A DNA stretch of 32,089 nucleotides, taken from positions 1 to 32,089 of the forward strand of contig CANEYR010000044.1 in the NCBI GenBank assembly GCA_947444055.1. The letters run 5' to 3'. Source of the DNA: Planctomycetota bacterium. GTDB taxonomy: Bacteria > Planctomycetota > UBA1135 > UBA2386. The translations under genes and the position numbers were made by a program. This document shows positions 15,387 to 23,590 of the stretch, one piece after another. How positions within the stretch are numbered: position 1 is the first letter of the stretch; each line of letters starts with the position of its first letter. Below the pieces are notes generated by a model. That model was not told the origin of the DNA and did not search any database. It saw only the letters and a list, made by a program, of their open reading frames with translations.

Positions 15387-16270
15387 TGGCGCTTCTGCAC
15401 GACCAAGACGATGCCCATGACCACGAGCAGCGTGCCGATGGCCAGGGCAAGACTGAGTTCGCCATCGCCGACGACCACACCGAGCACGACCGCCAGCACC
15501 GGCGTCACGTACGAGATCAACGACAAGCGCGAAGCCGACACCCGCTGCAGCAGCCAGAAGTAGGTGCCGAACGTCAGTGCCGTGCCGAACACGGCGAGGT
15601 AGAGGTTTGCCAGCGTGCCCTTCAGTGTCCACGCGACCTGCAGTGGCGACTCGAAGGCGAAGGCGCCGATCACGAGCAGCAGGGCGCCGAACAACATGCC
15701 GTTGCGATTGAGCAGGACCGAACTCGTCGACTGCCCGTACTTCTTGACCAGCGTGGTGCCGAATGCGGACACCAGCGGGCTCAGCAACAGCAGCAGGGCG
15801 GCGCCAAGCGCCCCGTTCTCGCTCTTGCCAAGATCCCCAGCGAAGACCACGACGATGCCGAGGAAGGACACCAGAAAGCCCAGGCCTTGCACGACGCGCA
15901 TACGTTCGCCGAGCACGAACACGCCGCTGCCGGCCATCAGCAGCGGAAAGATCGCCCACAGCACGGCGGCCACCCCCGACGGCACCGTTTGTTCGGCGAC
16001 ATAGAGCACGCCGTACGAGCCCGCAAAGTTGGTGGCCCCGCAGACGAGCCACAGCCAGGTCGGTGGTGGTGGGGCCCGGTCGACGCGCCGCAGCAACGGC
16101 ACCACCGCAGCCATCACCAGCCCGGCAACGAGGAAGCGCATTGCCGCCGACGACAGCGGTGGTTGGCGATCCTCCAAACACAGGCACAGGCGGATGGCCC
16201 ACCACGTGCTGCCCCAGATCAGGCACAGCATCGCGATCAAGCTGGGCACGAGCAGCGAACGGTTTGGCAT
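15383..16270 (-). CDS. EamA/DMT-family permease
   Basis: A 295-residue drug/metabolite transporter-superfamily protein with ten hydrophobic segments in two EamA repeats. The first repeat opens with LIAMLCLIWGSTWWAIR, the typical W-G-S-x-[FW] EamA motif; the second has LLLLLSPLVSAFGTTLVKKYG and ends SYVTPVLAVVLGVVVGDGEL followed by a last helix. The length is normal. Likely an inner-membrane exporter of small metabolites; the substrate cannot be inferred. ATG 16270 lies inside the 110-bp direct repeat, 4 bases after the stop of a duplicated aldehyde dehydrogenase tail, which suggests that EamA was once coupled directly to the dehydrogenase gene. Its end overlaps the lysozyme-like gene. Confidence 0.9.
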   Translation of the reverse strand: MPNRSLLVPSLIAMLCLIWGSTWWAIRLCLCLEDRQPPLSSAAMRFLVAGLVMAAVVPLLRRVDRAPPPPTWLWLVCGATNFAGSYGVLYVAEQTVPSGVAAVLWAIFPLLMAGSGVFVLGERMRVVQGLGFLVSFLGIVVVFAGDLGKSENGALGAALLLLLSPLVSAFGTTLVKKYGQSTSSVLLNRNGMLFGALLLVIGAFAFESPLQVAWTLKGTLANLYLAVFGTALTFGTYFWLLQRVSASRLSLISYVTPVLAVVLGVVVGDGELSLALAIGTLLVVMGIVLVVQKRQ

Positions 16271-16377
16271 GGGCTCAGAGACTCGCCATGGCGTTGGCCA
16301 CGGTGGCGGCGAGAGATCGCAGCGAAGGGCGCCGCGTGGGCAACGTCAAGGCTCGCTTGGTGGCAGCGGCCCGCCGA
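16268..16377 (-). repeat. 110-bp direct repeat, copy 1: orphan copy of the aldehyde dehydrogenase 3' end
   Basis: It aligns without gaps to 18489-18598 (offset 2221) with 12 mismatches, about 89% identity. On the minus strand it encodes RRAAATKRALTLPTRRPSLR and on to ANAMASL, then TGA (16277-16275): the same tail as the dehydrogenase, but with no dehydrogenase upstream. It includes the EamA start codon. About half the mismatches change the residue, so it does not appear to be under coding constraint. The 115 bases to 16492 hold no gene. Confidence 0.85.
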
Positions 16378-16463
16378 CCACAGCCGTTCGTGAAGGGCCC
16401 GCTGTGCGAGGACGTGGCTTTGGGTTCTCGTTGCCCGCGATGTTCCCGCACCGCACCCAGCTA

Positions 16464-16487
16464 GTGTTGGGCGATTCCAACCAACAC
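16464..16487 (+). promoter_or_regulatory. Inverted repeat before the two-domain esterase gene
   Basis: GTGTTGG (16464-16470) and CCAACAC (16481-16487), a perfect 7-bp inverted repeat with a 10-base loop, ending 5 bases before ATG 16493. It could be an operator or a short leader hairpin masking initiation. Confidence 0.35.
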
Positions 16488-16492
16488 CGCCC

Positions 16493-18463
16493 ATGGCCCT
16501 TCACCTCGCCGCCGCCGCCCTGCTTGTTCTCAATGCGATTGCCTTGCCGACCGCATCGCCCGTGAGGACCGCCGTGGCACAGGATCCATCCGCATCGGGC
16601 CGAACCTCAGTGCCGGTGACCGCAGGCCAGTGGCATGGCCACAGCCAGCAGAAGTTTCAGATCGACAGGCATGACGCCTATGTCGTGGTGCCCGCGGTGG
16701 CCGCGGCTGGCAAGCCGTGGATTTGGCGCACCGCGTGGCCGGACTTTCATGTGGAAGTGGACCTCGAGTTGGTGCGAGCGGGCTTCCACATCGGCTACCT
16801 CGAAGTGGTGGACCTGCTCGGGTCCGATGCGTGCCTCGACTGCATGGACCAGTTCTACCGGCAGGTGCGCTCGCAGTGGGGACTGGCCGAGCGCATGGCC
16901 ATCGAGCCGTGCAGCCGCGGCGGCTTGCATGCCTATCGCTATGCGGCGCGACACCCAGAACGAGTGGCGTGCATCTACGGCGATGTGCCAGTCATGGATT
17001 TCAAGAGTTGGCCCTTTGCGCATGCCAGCAGCAAGGCCAGTGACTGGCCCAAGGTGCTCGCGGCCTATGGGTTCAAGACGGATGCACAAGCCATGGCCTA
17101 TGGCGGCAACCCGCTCGATCAGTTGGCGCCGATCGCCAAGGCGAAGATCCCCCTGCGCCACGTCGTCAGCATGGATGACTTGGTGGTGCCGCCAGAACAG
17201 AACACGTTGGCGGCCCAGCGCCGCCTGCGCAAGCTGGGCTGGGACCTCGATGTCGTTGCCGTGGCCAACGGCAATGCCTGCGAAGGCCATCATTTCCCGA
17301 TGCCGGAGGTGTACGAATCGGTCGCGTTCGTGCGTCGCCATGCCGACGTGCAGCCGGACGGCAAAGACTATTTCACGCTGCGCGATGGGCTGGCCAATTG
17401 CCGCCACAAGTTCACCAACGACAAGATGGGGCGCGTGGCGTTCGTGGGCGGCTCGATCACGCACGCCGGTGGTTGGAGCGACGAGGTGATGCGCGACCTG
17501 CAGCAGCGCTTCCCGGCAACGACCTTCCAATTCATCGCCGCGGGCATTCCCTCGGTGGGTTCTAACGGCCACGCCTTTCGCTTGCCGCGCGATGTGCTGT
17601 CGCATGGCCCGGTGGATCTCGTCTTCCTCGAGGCCGCCGTCAATGACTGCACCAACATGCCCGGCCAGACCTTGCTCATGCTGCGCGCCATGGAAGGCGT
17701 GGTCGGCCAGCTGAGGGCCACAAACCCCATGACTGACATCGTGCAGCTGCACTTTGCGATGGGGCCGCATCTGGACGACTACGCCGCTGGCCGTGTGCCC
17801 GAGACCATCGGCGTGCATGAACGGGTGGCCGCGCATTACGGCTGCTGCTCGCTGGATCTGGCCGCGGAGTGTGCCGCGCGCATCGCTGGGTCGCAGTTCA
17901 CCTGGGCGAGCGGGTTTCACAGCGATGTGCACCCGCCGGCCTACGGCCAACTGGTCTATGCCAGCAGCATCGCTCGCATGCTCGATGCCGCCTTCCGCTT
18001 GGCCGGGGGAGCGCAAGCCCATGCCATGCCTAAAAAGCCGCTGGACCCTGCCAGCTACTTTGCGGGGCGCCTTGGCGAACTAGCGAAGGCCAAGCTGATG
18101 GTGGGCTTTCAGCTCGATGCCAGTTGGCATCCGGCCACGGGGGCCACGCGCGAGGGCTTTGCCGAGGTGCCGGCACTGGTGGCGACGTCGCCTGGCGCGA
18201 CCCTCACCTATAGCTGGAAGGGCACCGCCATCGGCCTCTTCCTGGCGGCCGGACCGGACACTGGCGTGCTGGAGTTCCGTGTCGATGGCGGAGCGTTCCA
18301 AGCAGTCGACACCTACACGCCATGGAGCGGCGCCTTGCACCTGCCTTGGCCGCTGGTGTTGGCGGACGGGCTGAAGTCGGGCCCGCACACGCTCGAGTTG
18401 CGCACCACCGATCGCAGCCCACAGCGCACCGCGCTGCACATCATCCACTTCCTCGAGAACTAG
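16493..18463 (+). CDS. Secreted two-domain esterase: alpha/beta-hydrolase plus SGNH/GDSL hydrolase
   Basis: A 656-residue exported protein (signal MALHLAAAALLVLNAIALPT). Domain 1 (about 50-290) looks like an alpha/beta hydrolase: Ser141 in the elbow EPCSRGGLHAYRYAARHP, Asp228/229 in VVSMDDLVVP and His267 in EGHHFPMP form a plausible triad. Domain 2 (about 310-500) is SGNH: Ser321 in FVGGSITHAGGW, Gly351 in AAGIPSVGS, Asn384 in LEAAVNDCTN, and Asp478 and His480 in FHSDVHPPAYG. A C-terminal beta-sandwich-like region (about 540-656) may bind carbohydrate. Two active sites suggest deacylation of a glycan or glycoside ester; the substrate is unknown. The gene is alone between two copies of a 110-bp direct repeat and is oriented against its neighbours. 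Confidence 0.85.
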   Translation: MALHLAAAALLVLNAIALPTASPVRTAVAQDPSASGRTSVPVTAGQWHGHSQQKFQIDRHDAYVVVPAVAAAGKPWIWRTAWPDFHVEVDLELVRAGFHIGYLEVVDLLGSDACLDCMDQFYRQVRSQWGLAERMAIEPCSRGGLHAYRYAARHPERVACIYGDVPVMDFKSWPFAHASSKASDWPKVLAAYGFKTDAQAMAYGGNPLDQLAPIAKAKIPLRHVVSMDDLVVPPEQNTLAAQRRLRKLGWDLDVVAVANGNACEGHHFPMPEVYESVAFVRRHADVQPDGKDYFTLRDGLANCRHKFTNDKMGRVAFVGGSITHAGGWSDEVMRDLQQRFPATTFQFIAAGIPSVGSNGHAFRLPRDVLSHGPVDLVFLEAAVNDCTNMPGQTLLMLRAMEGVVGQLRATNPMTDIVQLHFAMGPHLDDYAAGRVPETIGVHERVAAHYGCCSLDLAAECAARIAGSQFTWASGFHSDVHPPAYGQLVYASSIARMLDAAFRLAGGAQAHAMPKKPLDPASYFAGRLGELAKAKLMVGFQLDASWHPATGATREGFAEVPALVATSPGATLTYSWKGTAIGLFLAAGPDTGVLEFRVDGGAFQAVDTYTPWSGALHLPWPLVLADGLKSGPHTLELRTTDRSPQRTALHIIHFLEN

Positions 18464-18488
18464 ATGCCGCCGCCGGCCGCCGCGCTGT

Positions 18489-18598
18489 CATGGGCTCAGA
18501 AACTTGCCATGGCGTTGGCCGCGGTGACAGCGAGAGACCGCAGCGACGGGCGCAGCGTGTGCAACGTCAAGGCCCGCATGGTGGCCGCGGCCCGCCGA
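18489..18598 (-). repeat. 110-bp direct repeat, copy 2: true 3' end of the aldehyde dehydrogenase gene
   Basis: The partner of 16268-16377. Here the minus strand runs on from the dehydrogenase frame, encoding RRAAATMRALTLHTLRPSLR and on to ANAMASF, TGA at 18498-18496. It also contains an ATG 4 bases after the stop, at the position used by EamA in copy 1. Both copies have the same orientation. Confidence 0.85.
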
Positions 18599-20046
18599 TG
18601 CTGTGGCAACCAAGGGGGCAGCGGATGTGGACGGAACGGGGCCTCGATGACAACACGGTGCGGATGCAAGAGGCCGCTGACGTTGCGGGTCCAACCGGAG
18701 CCGTGCGCGAGGTCGCTGTGCTTTGGCACACCCCACGGCGTGGTGCCGAGCCCATAACCGAGGCCGGTCCAGGTGTTGATCGCGATCGTGCCGTGCGGCA
18801 ACGAGTCGATGAGTTGGGCCATCGCCGCCGTCGCCGTTCGCAGCCCTCGCGGCGGTGCAAACACGTAGGCCGACAAGGCACCAAAGCACCGCTCGCGCAC
18901 GAACTGCGCGGCGCTGTGCGCAAAAGCCACCACTTCGTTGCCGGGCCTGGGGAACTCACGCAGCACCGGCGCAAACAGCTCGCGGCCACACAAGTCCCCG
19001 TGACGTCGTTCGTCGCGATCCGCGCACAACGTTGGAGCGAGTGCGAGTGCTCGCACGGGAAGGCCAGTGGCGAGAGCAAAGTGCTCAGCGACACTGCCAT
19101 GAAACGGTACCCGCGCGGGCAACGCCGCCAGTTCTCGCTGCAGGTGGGTGAGCAACGCCGCTCGCTGCGGCCACGACGCCGCCGTCAACAGCACCCGTGG
19201 CGCGACACAGGTGGCGCCGCCGTTCATCGCCACGAACGCGGCCAACTGCCGCGCCACGTGGCGCAGTTCGCCATCACGCCATAGCCCTGGCAGCACGAAG
19301 GCCGGCGTGCAGCAGCCGACCTCCGCCGACAGATGCTTTGTTTGCAGCACGGGCGTTGCCCGCAACGCCGCCCAGGTGTCCGACGAACCGGTGAGGTGTA
19401 CCGCGGTGATGGCCGCGTGCGCGGCCAGGCGAGCGCCCAACTCGGCGCTGCCCGTGACCACGAGCAAATGGTGTGCTGCCACCAGCGGTGCGAGGGCTTG
19501 CGACAACGGCGCCGCGAGGTCTTGATGCAAGGGACTCAACTTGAGCACCACCGCGCGGTGGTGCACGAACACCTGGTCGAGTACGTCGAGCACGGGTGTG
19601 GCCGTGACGTTGCCGGCGCCGAGCACGAGGGCGATGCCCGCGACCGCTGGCGTTACCGCTGGCGACGCCGCGGGCAGCCCGTTCCCTGGCTCAGCATGAA
19701 TGAACGCGCGGTAGCCGCGCATGGCCAAGCCATCGCCGAGGCGCGGGATCGGCGGCACGGCGTAGACCGCGAGGCCTGCTGCGGTGTGCGCCACGGGTGG
19801 CGAGGCAACCGGCGGCGGCGACCACGCCAGCCGCGCCAAGAATCGCGCCACCGGCAACGGCCCGCTCGCCCATTCCTCCGCCAGGGCGTGCGGCACCCGC
19901 TGCCAACCCTTCGCCGCCGTGCTGCGCGCCGCCCACTCATCGGCCACCGCGGCCACACTCGTGCGCAGCGCCCGCAGCAACTGCGCGCGCCCACTGGCCA
20001 AGGGTGGCACCAGTGGCGCCATCGCGTCGTCGTGGTTGGCGGTCAT
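18496..20046 (-). CDS. Aldehyde dehydrogenase family protein
   Basis: A 516-residue NAD(P)-dependent aldehyde or acyl-CoA-type dehydrogenase, divergent in sequence. Visible signatures: cofactor-domain GIALVLGAGNVTATPVLD followed by VVLKLSP (Lys169, adenine ribose contact), VHLTGSSDTW (220-225, the F-T-G-S turn), KHLSAEVGCCTP (Glu242, general base) and NGGATCVAPRVLL (catalytic Cys280). A C-terminal GTIAINTWTGLGYGLGTTPWG matches the substrate-side loop. Substrate unknown. ATG 20046 overlaps a short upstream frame by 4 bases; longer upstream reading is in conflict with the opposite gene. The last about 35 residues (Arg/Ala-rich) are the duplicated repeat and look less conserved than the body. 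It converges on the esterase, 32 bases away. Confidence 0.82.
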   Translation of the reverse strand: MTANHDDAMAPLVPPLASGRAQLLRALRTSVAAVADEWAARSTAAKGWQRVPHALAEEWASGPLPVARFLARLAWSPPPVASPPVAHTAAGLAVYAVPPIPRLGDGLAMRGYRAFIHAEPGNGLPAASPAVTPAVAGIALVLGAGNVTATPVLDVLDQVFVHHRAVVLKLSPLHQDLAAPLSQALAPLVAAHHLLVVTGSAELGARLAAHAAITAVHLTGSSDTWAALRATPVLQTKHLSAEVGCCTPAFVLPGLWRDGELRHVARQLAAFVAMNGGATCVAPRVLLTAASWPQRAALLTHLQRELAALPARVPFHGSVAEHFALATGLPVRALALAPTLCADRDERRHGDLCGRELFAPVLREFPRPGNEVVAFAHSAAQFVRERCFGALSAYVFAPPRGLRTATAAMAQLIDSLPHGTIAINTWTGLGYGLGTTPWGVPKHSDLAHGSGWTRNVSGLLHPHRVVIEAPFRPHPLPPWLPQHRRAAATMRALTLHTLRPSLRSLAVTAANAMASF

Positions 20047-20165
20047 GGACGCCACACGACGAGTCGCCCTTCCATCATCAGCACGCCGTCGGGCAGGCCG
20101 CTCGGAAACGGCTCGGGGGGCAGCCAGCGATAGTGGGATGGCGCAGGCGATGGCGATGGCAACAC
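20043..20165 (-). CDS. Possible 40-residue peptide coupled to the aldehyde dehydrogenase
   Basis: From a GTG at 20165 the frame encodes about 40 residues, Pro-rich then GLPDGVLMMEGRLVVWRP, and its TGA overlaps ATG 20046 of the dehydrogenase (ATGA). The C-terminal part looks protein-like and the overlap is the usual sign of coupling. The frame is open further upstream into the antisense of the redoxin gene, so the start is a guess. No function can be proposed. Confidence 0.3.
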   Translation of the reverse strand: MLPSPSPAPSHYRWLPPEPFPSGLPDGVLMMEGRLVVWRP

Positions 20166-20256
20166 GGGGCGAATGGTAGGGCGGTGGTAGCGCCGCGCGA
20201 GCCTCGCTGCCGGTTCGGGTCTGGACGCGCAGCGCAGGCGACGGGACGCTGCGCGC

Positions 20257-22029
20257 ATGCGTTCGCTCCTGCTCGCCAGCCTCTGCGTGATGTCGACGAC
20301 GCTGGCCCAAGCACCGGTCGCGGTGCCGCTCGGCGCCGTCGTCGATGCTCCGTTCGTCGACCTGCGTTGGCAACCGCGCCGTCTGGCCGAACTCGGCGCG
20401 ACCCACGCCACCGTGCTGTTCTTCGCGACCATCGAGTGCCCGCTGGTGCAGCGCTACTTGCCTCGCCTTGGCGGGATGGCGCGCGACTACGCAGCGCGCG
20501 GCGTCGTGATGCTGGTCGTCAACGTCGGCCCCGGCGATGGTTTTGTCGACGCGGTGGGCGAAGTGGCAATGAAGGCACCGGCCGCCGTCTTTGCGAAGGA
20601 CTTCGACCTGGCCTTGGCGAACGCCTGCGGCGTCGACCGCACCGCCGCCGTGGTGGTGCTCGATGCACAACGGCGGCTCGTCTACCGCGGTCGCCTCGAT
20701 GACCAGCATGGCTACTCGTCATCGCGGGCCGCGCCGTCGCGCGACGACCTACGCCAAGCACTCGACGACGTGCTGGCGGGAACGGCCGTGGCGGTCGCCG
20801 AAACCGCCGTCAGCGGCTGCAAGATCACGCCACCTGCACCGGTGCTCGCCGCGGCGGTGCCGACCTTCACGCGCGACGTCGCGCCGATCCTGCAGAGGCA
20901 TTGTGTCGAGTGCCATCGCCCGGGCGGCGAAGCGCCGTTCCCTTTGCTCGACGAAGCGCAGGTGAAGAAGCACGCCGCGATGGTGGCCGAAGTAGCGGAA
21001 CAAGGGCGCATGCCACCGTGGTACGGCAGCAAGCAGCACAGCGCCTTCGCCAACGTGCGCGGGCTCACGGACGGCGAGCGCAGCACCCTGCGCGCGTGGC
21101 TGGCTGGCAACATGCCGAGCGGCGAGGCTGCGGACTTGCCGCCGCCGCGGCCGTTGCCGAGCGGGGAATGGCGCATCGGGGAGCCCGATCAGGTGCTCGC
21201 GGTGAAGGCGCCGATTCGGTTGCCGGCCGAAGGACCGATTCCGTACCACTACTTCATCCTGCCGTTCCGCTTCGAACAGGACACGTGGGTCGAGGCGATC
21301 GAGATCAAGCCGGACAACCCGCGCGCCTTGCACCACTGCAATCTGGCGCGCGTGAAGTTCGGCGAGAAGTTCTCGCAGGATGGCTTCATCACCGGCTACG
21401 TGCCAGGTGGCGATGCGATGGTGCTCGACCAGGGCACCGCGGTGCGCATTCCGGCCGGCTCGGTGTTGGCACTGCAGGCACACTACGTCGCGACCGGTGA
21501 ACCCGAGGTCGATCGCTTGCGCGTCGGCTTGCGGTTTCCGCGCGCCAAAGTCGACAAGGAGATGCAGGTGGCGATCTGTGCCGACTTCCGCTTCGCGATT
21601 CCACCCGGCGCCATGGCCCATCCGGTTCGCGCTGCGCGCACGCTGCGCGAGGACGCCGTCGGCATTGGCATGGTCGTGCACATGCATCTGCGCGGGCGCG
21701 ACATGAAGGCCACCGCGATCGCACCGGATGGCAGCGAACAGACCTTGCTGCTGGTGCCGAACTACAACTTCGACTGGCAGCAGTCGTACCGCTGGAGCAA
21801 GGGCCAGCAGACGTTTGTGCGCGGCACCAAGATCCAGGCGCTGGCGCACTTCGACAACTCAAAGTGGAACCCGTTCAATCCGGACCCGAGCAAGACCGTG
21901 CGCTTCGGGCTCGAGACGGACGAAGAGATGATGTACCTGTTCTTGTTCTGGGTGGCTCAGCACGAGCAGCTCGGCCTGGCCGTCGATGCGACCAACGGCC
22001 GCGCACTGCCCGCGGCCCCCGGTCGCTAG
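20257..22029 (+). CDS. Exported redoxin / cytochrome c / copper type II monooxygenase-like fusion
   Basis: A 590-residue three-part protein with a signal peptide (residues 1-18). Part 1 (20-175) is a peroxiredoxin/AhpC-TSA-like fold with FFATIECPLVQRYLP (Cys61), lacking a CxxC. Part 2 is a short cytochrome: RDVAPILQRHCVECHRPGG (haem Cys216, Cys219, His220) with Met252 in GRMPPWYG as likely sixth ligand. Part 3 (about 300-590) resembles the peptidylglycine/dopamine monooxygenase fold: His359-His360 in ALHHCNLA, His409 in LALQAHYVATG, His475-x-His477 in VVHMHLRGRDMK and Met483, the expected copper-site residues. Such fusions occur in planctomycetes and acidobacteria with no assigned substrate. 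Expected location is periplasmic, with haem-to-copper electron transfer. Whether it oxygenates anything is unproven. Confidence 0.85.
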   Translation: MRSLLLASLCVMSTTLAQAPVAVPLGAVVDAPFVDLRWQPRRLAELGATHATVLFFATIECPLVQRYLPRLGGMARDYAARGVVMLVVNVGPGDGFVDAVGEVAMKAPAAVFAKDFDLALANACGVDRTAAVVVLDAQRRLVYRGRLDDQHGYSSSRAAPSRDDLRQALDDVLAGTAVAVAETAVSGCKITPPAPVLAAAVPTFTRDVAPILQRHCVECHRPGGEAPFPLLDEAQVKKHAAMVAEVAEQGRMPPWYGSKQHSAFANVRGLTDGERSTLRAWLAGNMPSGEAADLPPPRPLPSGEWRIGEPDQVLAVKAPIRLPAEGPIPYHYFILPFRFEQDTWVEAIEIKPDNPRALHHCNLARVKFGEKFSQDGFITGYVPGGDAMVLDQGTAVRIPAGSVLALQAHYVATGEPEVDRLRVGLRFPRAKVDKEMQVAICADFRFAIPPGAMAHPVRAARTLREDAVGIGMVVHMHLRGRDMKATAIAPDGSEQTLLLVPNYNFDWQQSYRWSKGQQTFVRGTKIQALAHFDNSKWNPFNPDPSKTVRFGLETDEEMMYLFLFWVAQHEQLGLAVDATNGRALPAAPGR

Positions 22030-22044
22030 CGCGACGTCACCGCT

Positions 22045-22767
22045 TCACTTCGCATCTTGCAGCCCGAGCTTCTTCAGCTTGGGCGCGATGACCATGCGGC
22101 AGTAGCCCTGGTTCGGGTGCTTGCGGAAATAGTCTTGGTGTTCGTCCTCGGCCGCCCAGAAGTGGCTGGCCGCGGTGATCTCGGTGACGATTTGCGCCCC
22201 AAAGCTCGGCTGCAGCTTCTTGATCGTGGCGAGTGCGGCCGCCTTCTGCTCGTCACTGTGGCAGAAGATCGCCGAACGGTACTGCGTGCCTTCGTCGGCG
22301 CCTTGGCGGTTCAACGTGGTCGGATCGTGCGACTTGAAGAACCAATCGAGCAGCGCCTGGTAGCTGATGCGGGCCGGATCGAACGTCACCTGCACACACT
22401 CAGCGTGGCCGCTGCTGCCCGTGCAGACTTGCGCGTAGGTCGGATTGTCGTTGTCGCCGCCCATGTAGCCCGAGACCACGTCTTTGACGCCGTCGAGTTG
22501 TTCTAGCACTGCCTCGGTGCACCAGAAGCAGCCGTTGGCGAACGTTGCCGTGGCAACGGTGGATGGTGGGGTGGTGGTGGGGCGCACGGGGGTGGGGTCG
22601 GGGGGCTTTGGCATGACGTTGGTTGGCAGCGAATCGGCAGGCGCCGGCTGGGTCGCTACGACCGCCGCTGGTTCTTTCGGAACCGGTGACAGCATTTCGT
22701 GGCCGCGGCAGCTCGCCAGAGCAAGCCAGCAAAAGAGCAGTATGCCAAGAGGCTGGAACGCACGCAT
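22045..22767 (-). CDS. msrA: Peptide methionine sulfoxide reductase A, lipoprotein form
   Basis: A 240-residue MsrA with an exported, lipidated N-terminus: ILLFCWLALASC with lipobox Cys20, then a Pro/Thr-rich spacer to about residue 70. The catalytic motif NGCFWCTEAV (Cys80 nucleophile, Cys83) is followed by VSGYMGGDNDNPTYAQVCTG, GHAECVQVTFDP and FWRSHDP-like FFKSHDPTTLNRQGADEGTQY, all MsrA hallmarks. A Cys in NQGYCRMVIAPK may serve as resolving residue. It repairs methionine sulfoxide in envelope proteins. ATG 22767 gives a proper signal sequence. It converges on the redoxin/cytochrome gene, 15 bases away, so the two redox genes are neighbours but separately transcribed. Confidence 0.95.
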   Translation of the reverse strand: MRAFQPLGILLFCWLALASCRGHEMLSPVPKEPAAVVATQPAPADSLPTNVMPKPPDPTPVRPTTTPPSTVATATFANGCFWCTEAVLEQLDGVKDVVSGYMGGDNDNPTYAQVCTGSSGHAECVQVTFDPARISYQALLDWFFKSHDPTTLNRQGADEGTQYRSAIFCHSDEQKAAALATIKKLQPSFGAQIVTEITAASHFWAAEDEHQDYFRKHPNQGYCRMVIAPKLKKLGLQDAK

Positions 22768-22774
22768 GGGCGAC

Positions 22775-22804
22775 AGACTAGGCCGAGTCGCCGCGCACGA
22801 CCAA
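22775..22804 (-). promoter_or_regulatory. Candidate promoter of msrA
   Basis: Minus-strand TTGGTC (22804-22799), an 18-base spacer and TAGTCT (22780-22775), ending 7 bases before ATG 22767. Transcription would begin at about the start codon. Confidence 0.42.
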
Positions 22805-22981
22805 GGGGGAAAGTGAGGCAGGTGCTTCCGGCGGCGGCGTTCGTCAGTATCATCCGCCGCCGTCCGCAGGCTTACTGGCTCTGCGGTGGCATGCGACGGC
22901 CGGACCGACACCTCGACGAGGCGGCTTCCTCAACGGCTGGCGCATGGGACACTTCGCGACGACCGAGGAAGTCACATCGCA

Positions 22982-23545
22982 ATGGGCAAGAGACTGTACG
23001 TCGGGAACCTTCCCTACGACGCCGATGAGGCTGCACTGCGTGCGGCGTTCTCTCAGGATGGGCGCACCGTCGAACGTGTGCACGTCGTGATGGATCGCGA
23101 GACGCAGCGACCGCGCGGCTTTGCGTTCATCGAAATGGCCAGTGACGACCAAGCGCGTGCCGCCATGGCCGCCATGGACGGCGCGGTGTTTGGCACGCGG
23201 CAACTGCGCGTGACCGAAGCCGAAGAACGCCGCCCGAGTGGTCCAGGCGGACCAGGTGGTCCAGGTGGTCCTCGCCCAGCCGGGCCTGGCGGCATGAGCC
23301 GACCGCCGGGTCCCGGTGGACCATCGGCGCGTCCGGCGGGGCCGCCGCCTGCGGGTGGTGGCTCGTCGAGCCCGCGGCCGATGGGCGACGACCGCAATCG
23401 CTTTGGGCCGGATGCGCGGCCCAAGCGCGAGCGTGACAGCGACCAGCGCCGCGCCGCGCCACCGCCGAAGCGAAAGGAAGCGCCCCCTGACGATCGCTAT
23501 GGCGGTCGCCGCGGCACTAGCCGCTTCGACGACGACGAGGAATAG
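22982..23545 (+). CDS. RRM-type RNA-binding protein with Gly/Pro-rich tail
   Basis: A 187-residue single-RRM protein of the bacterial/cyanobacterial Rbp type. RNP2 is LYVGNL (5-10) and RNP1 is RGFAFIEM (45-52), with the aromatic residues that stack on RNA bases present (Tyr6, Phe48 and neighbours). The linker from about residue 85 has three tandem GPG/GGP-type units and then Pro/Gly/Ser-rich sequence, and the tail is charged (KRERDSDQRR, DDRYGGRRGTSRFDDDEE), a low-complexity region likely to be disordered. Such proteins bind mRNA and are often cold-induced. ATG 22982 is preceded by GAGGAA at 22965-22970, an 11-base spacing. The 214 bases shared with divergent msrA leave room for a longer leader, in contrast to most genes here. 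Confidence 0.92.
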   Translation: MGKRLYVGNLPYDADEAALRAAFSQDGRTVERVHVVMDRETQRPRGFAFIEMASDDQARAAMAAMDGAVFGTRQLRVTEAEERRPSGPGGPGGPGGPRPAGPGGMSRPPGPGGPSARPAGPPPAGGGSSSPRPMGDDRNRFGPDARPKRERDSDQRRAAPPPKRKEAPPDDRYGGRRGTSRFDDDEE

Positions 23546-23590
23546 CCTCGCGAGCGGCGGGGGAACACCGGCGCCGCGAGTGCGCGTCGC

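Noticed and set aside
16268..18598. Integron cassette or transposon bounded by the direct repeat.
   Set aside because: The repeats are copies of a coding 3' end, not attC-like imperfect palindromes or terminal inverted repeats, and there is no integrase or transposase.
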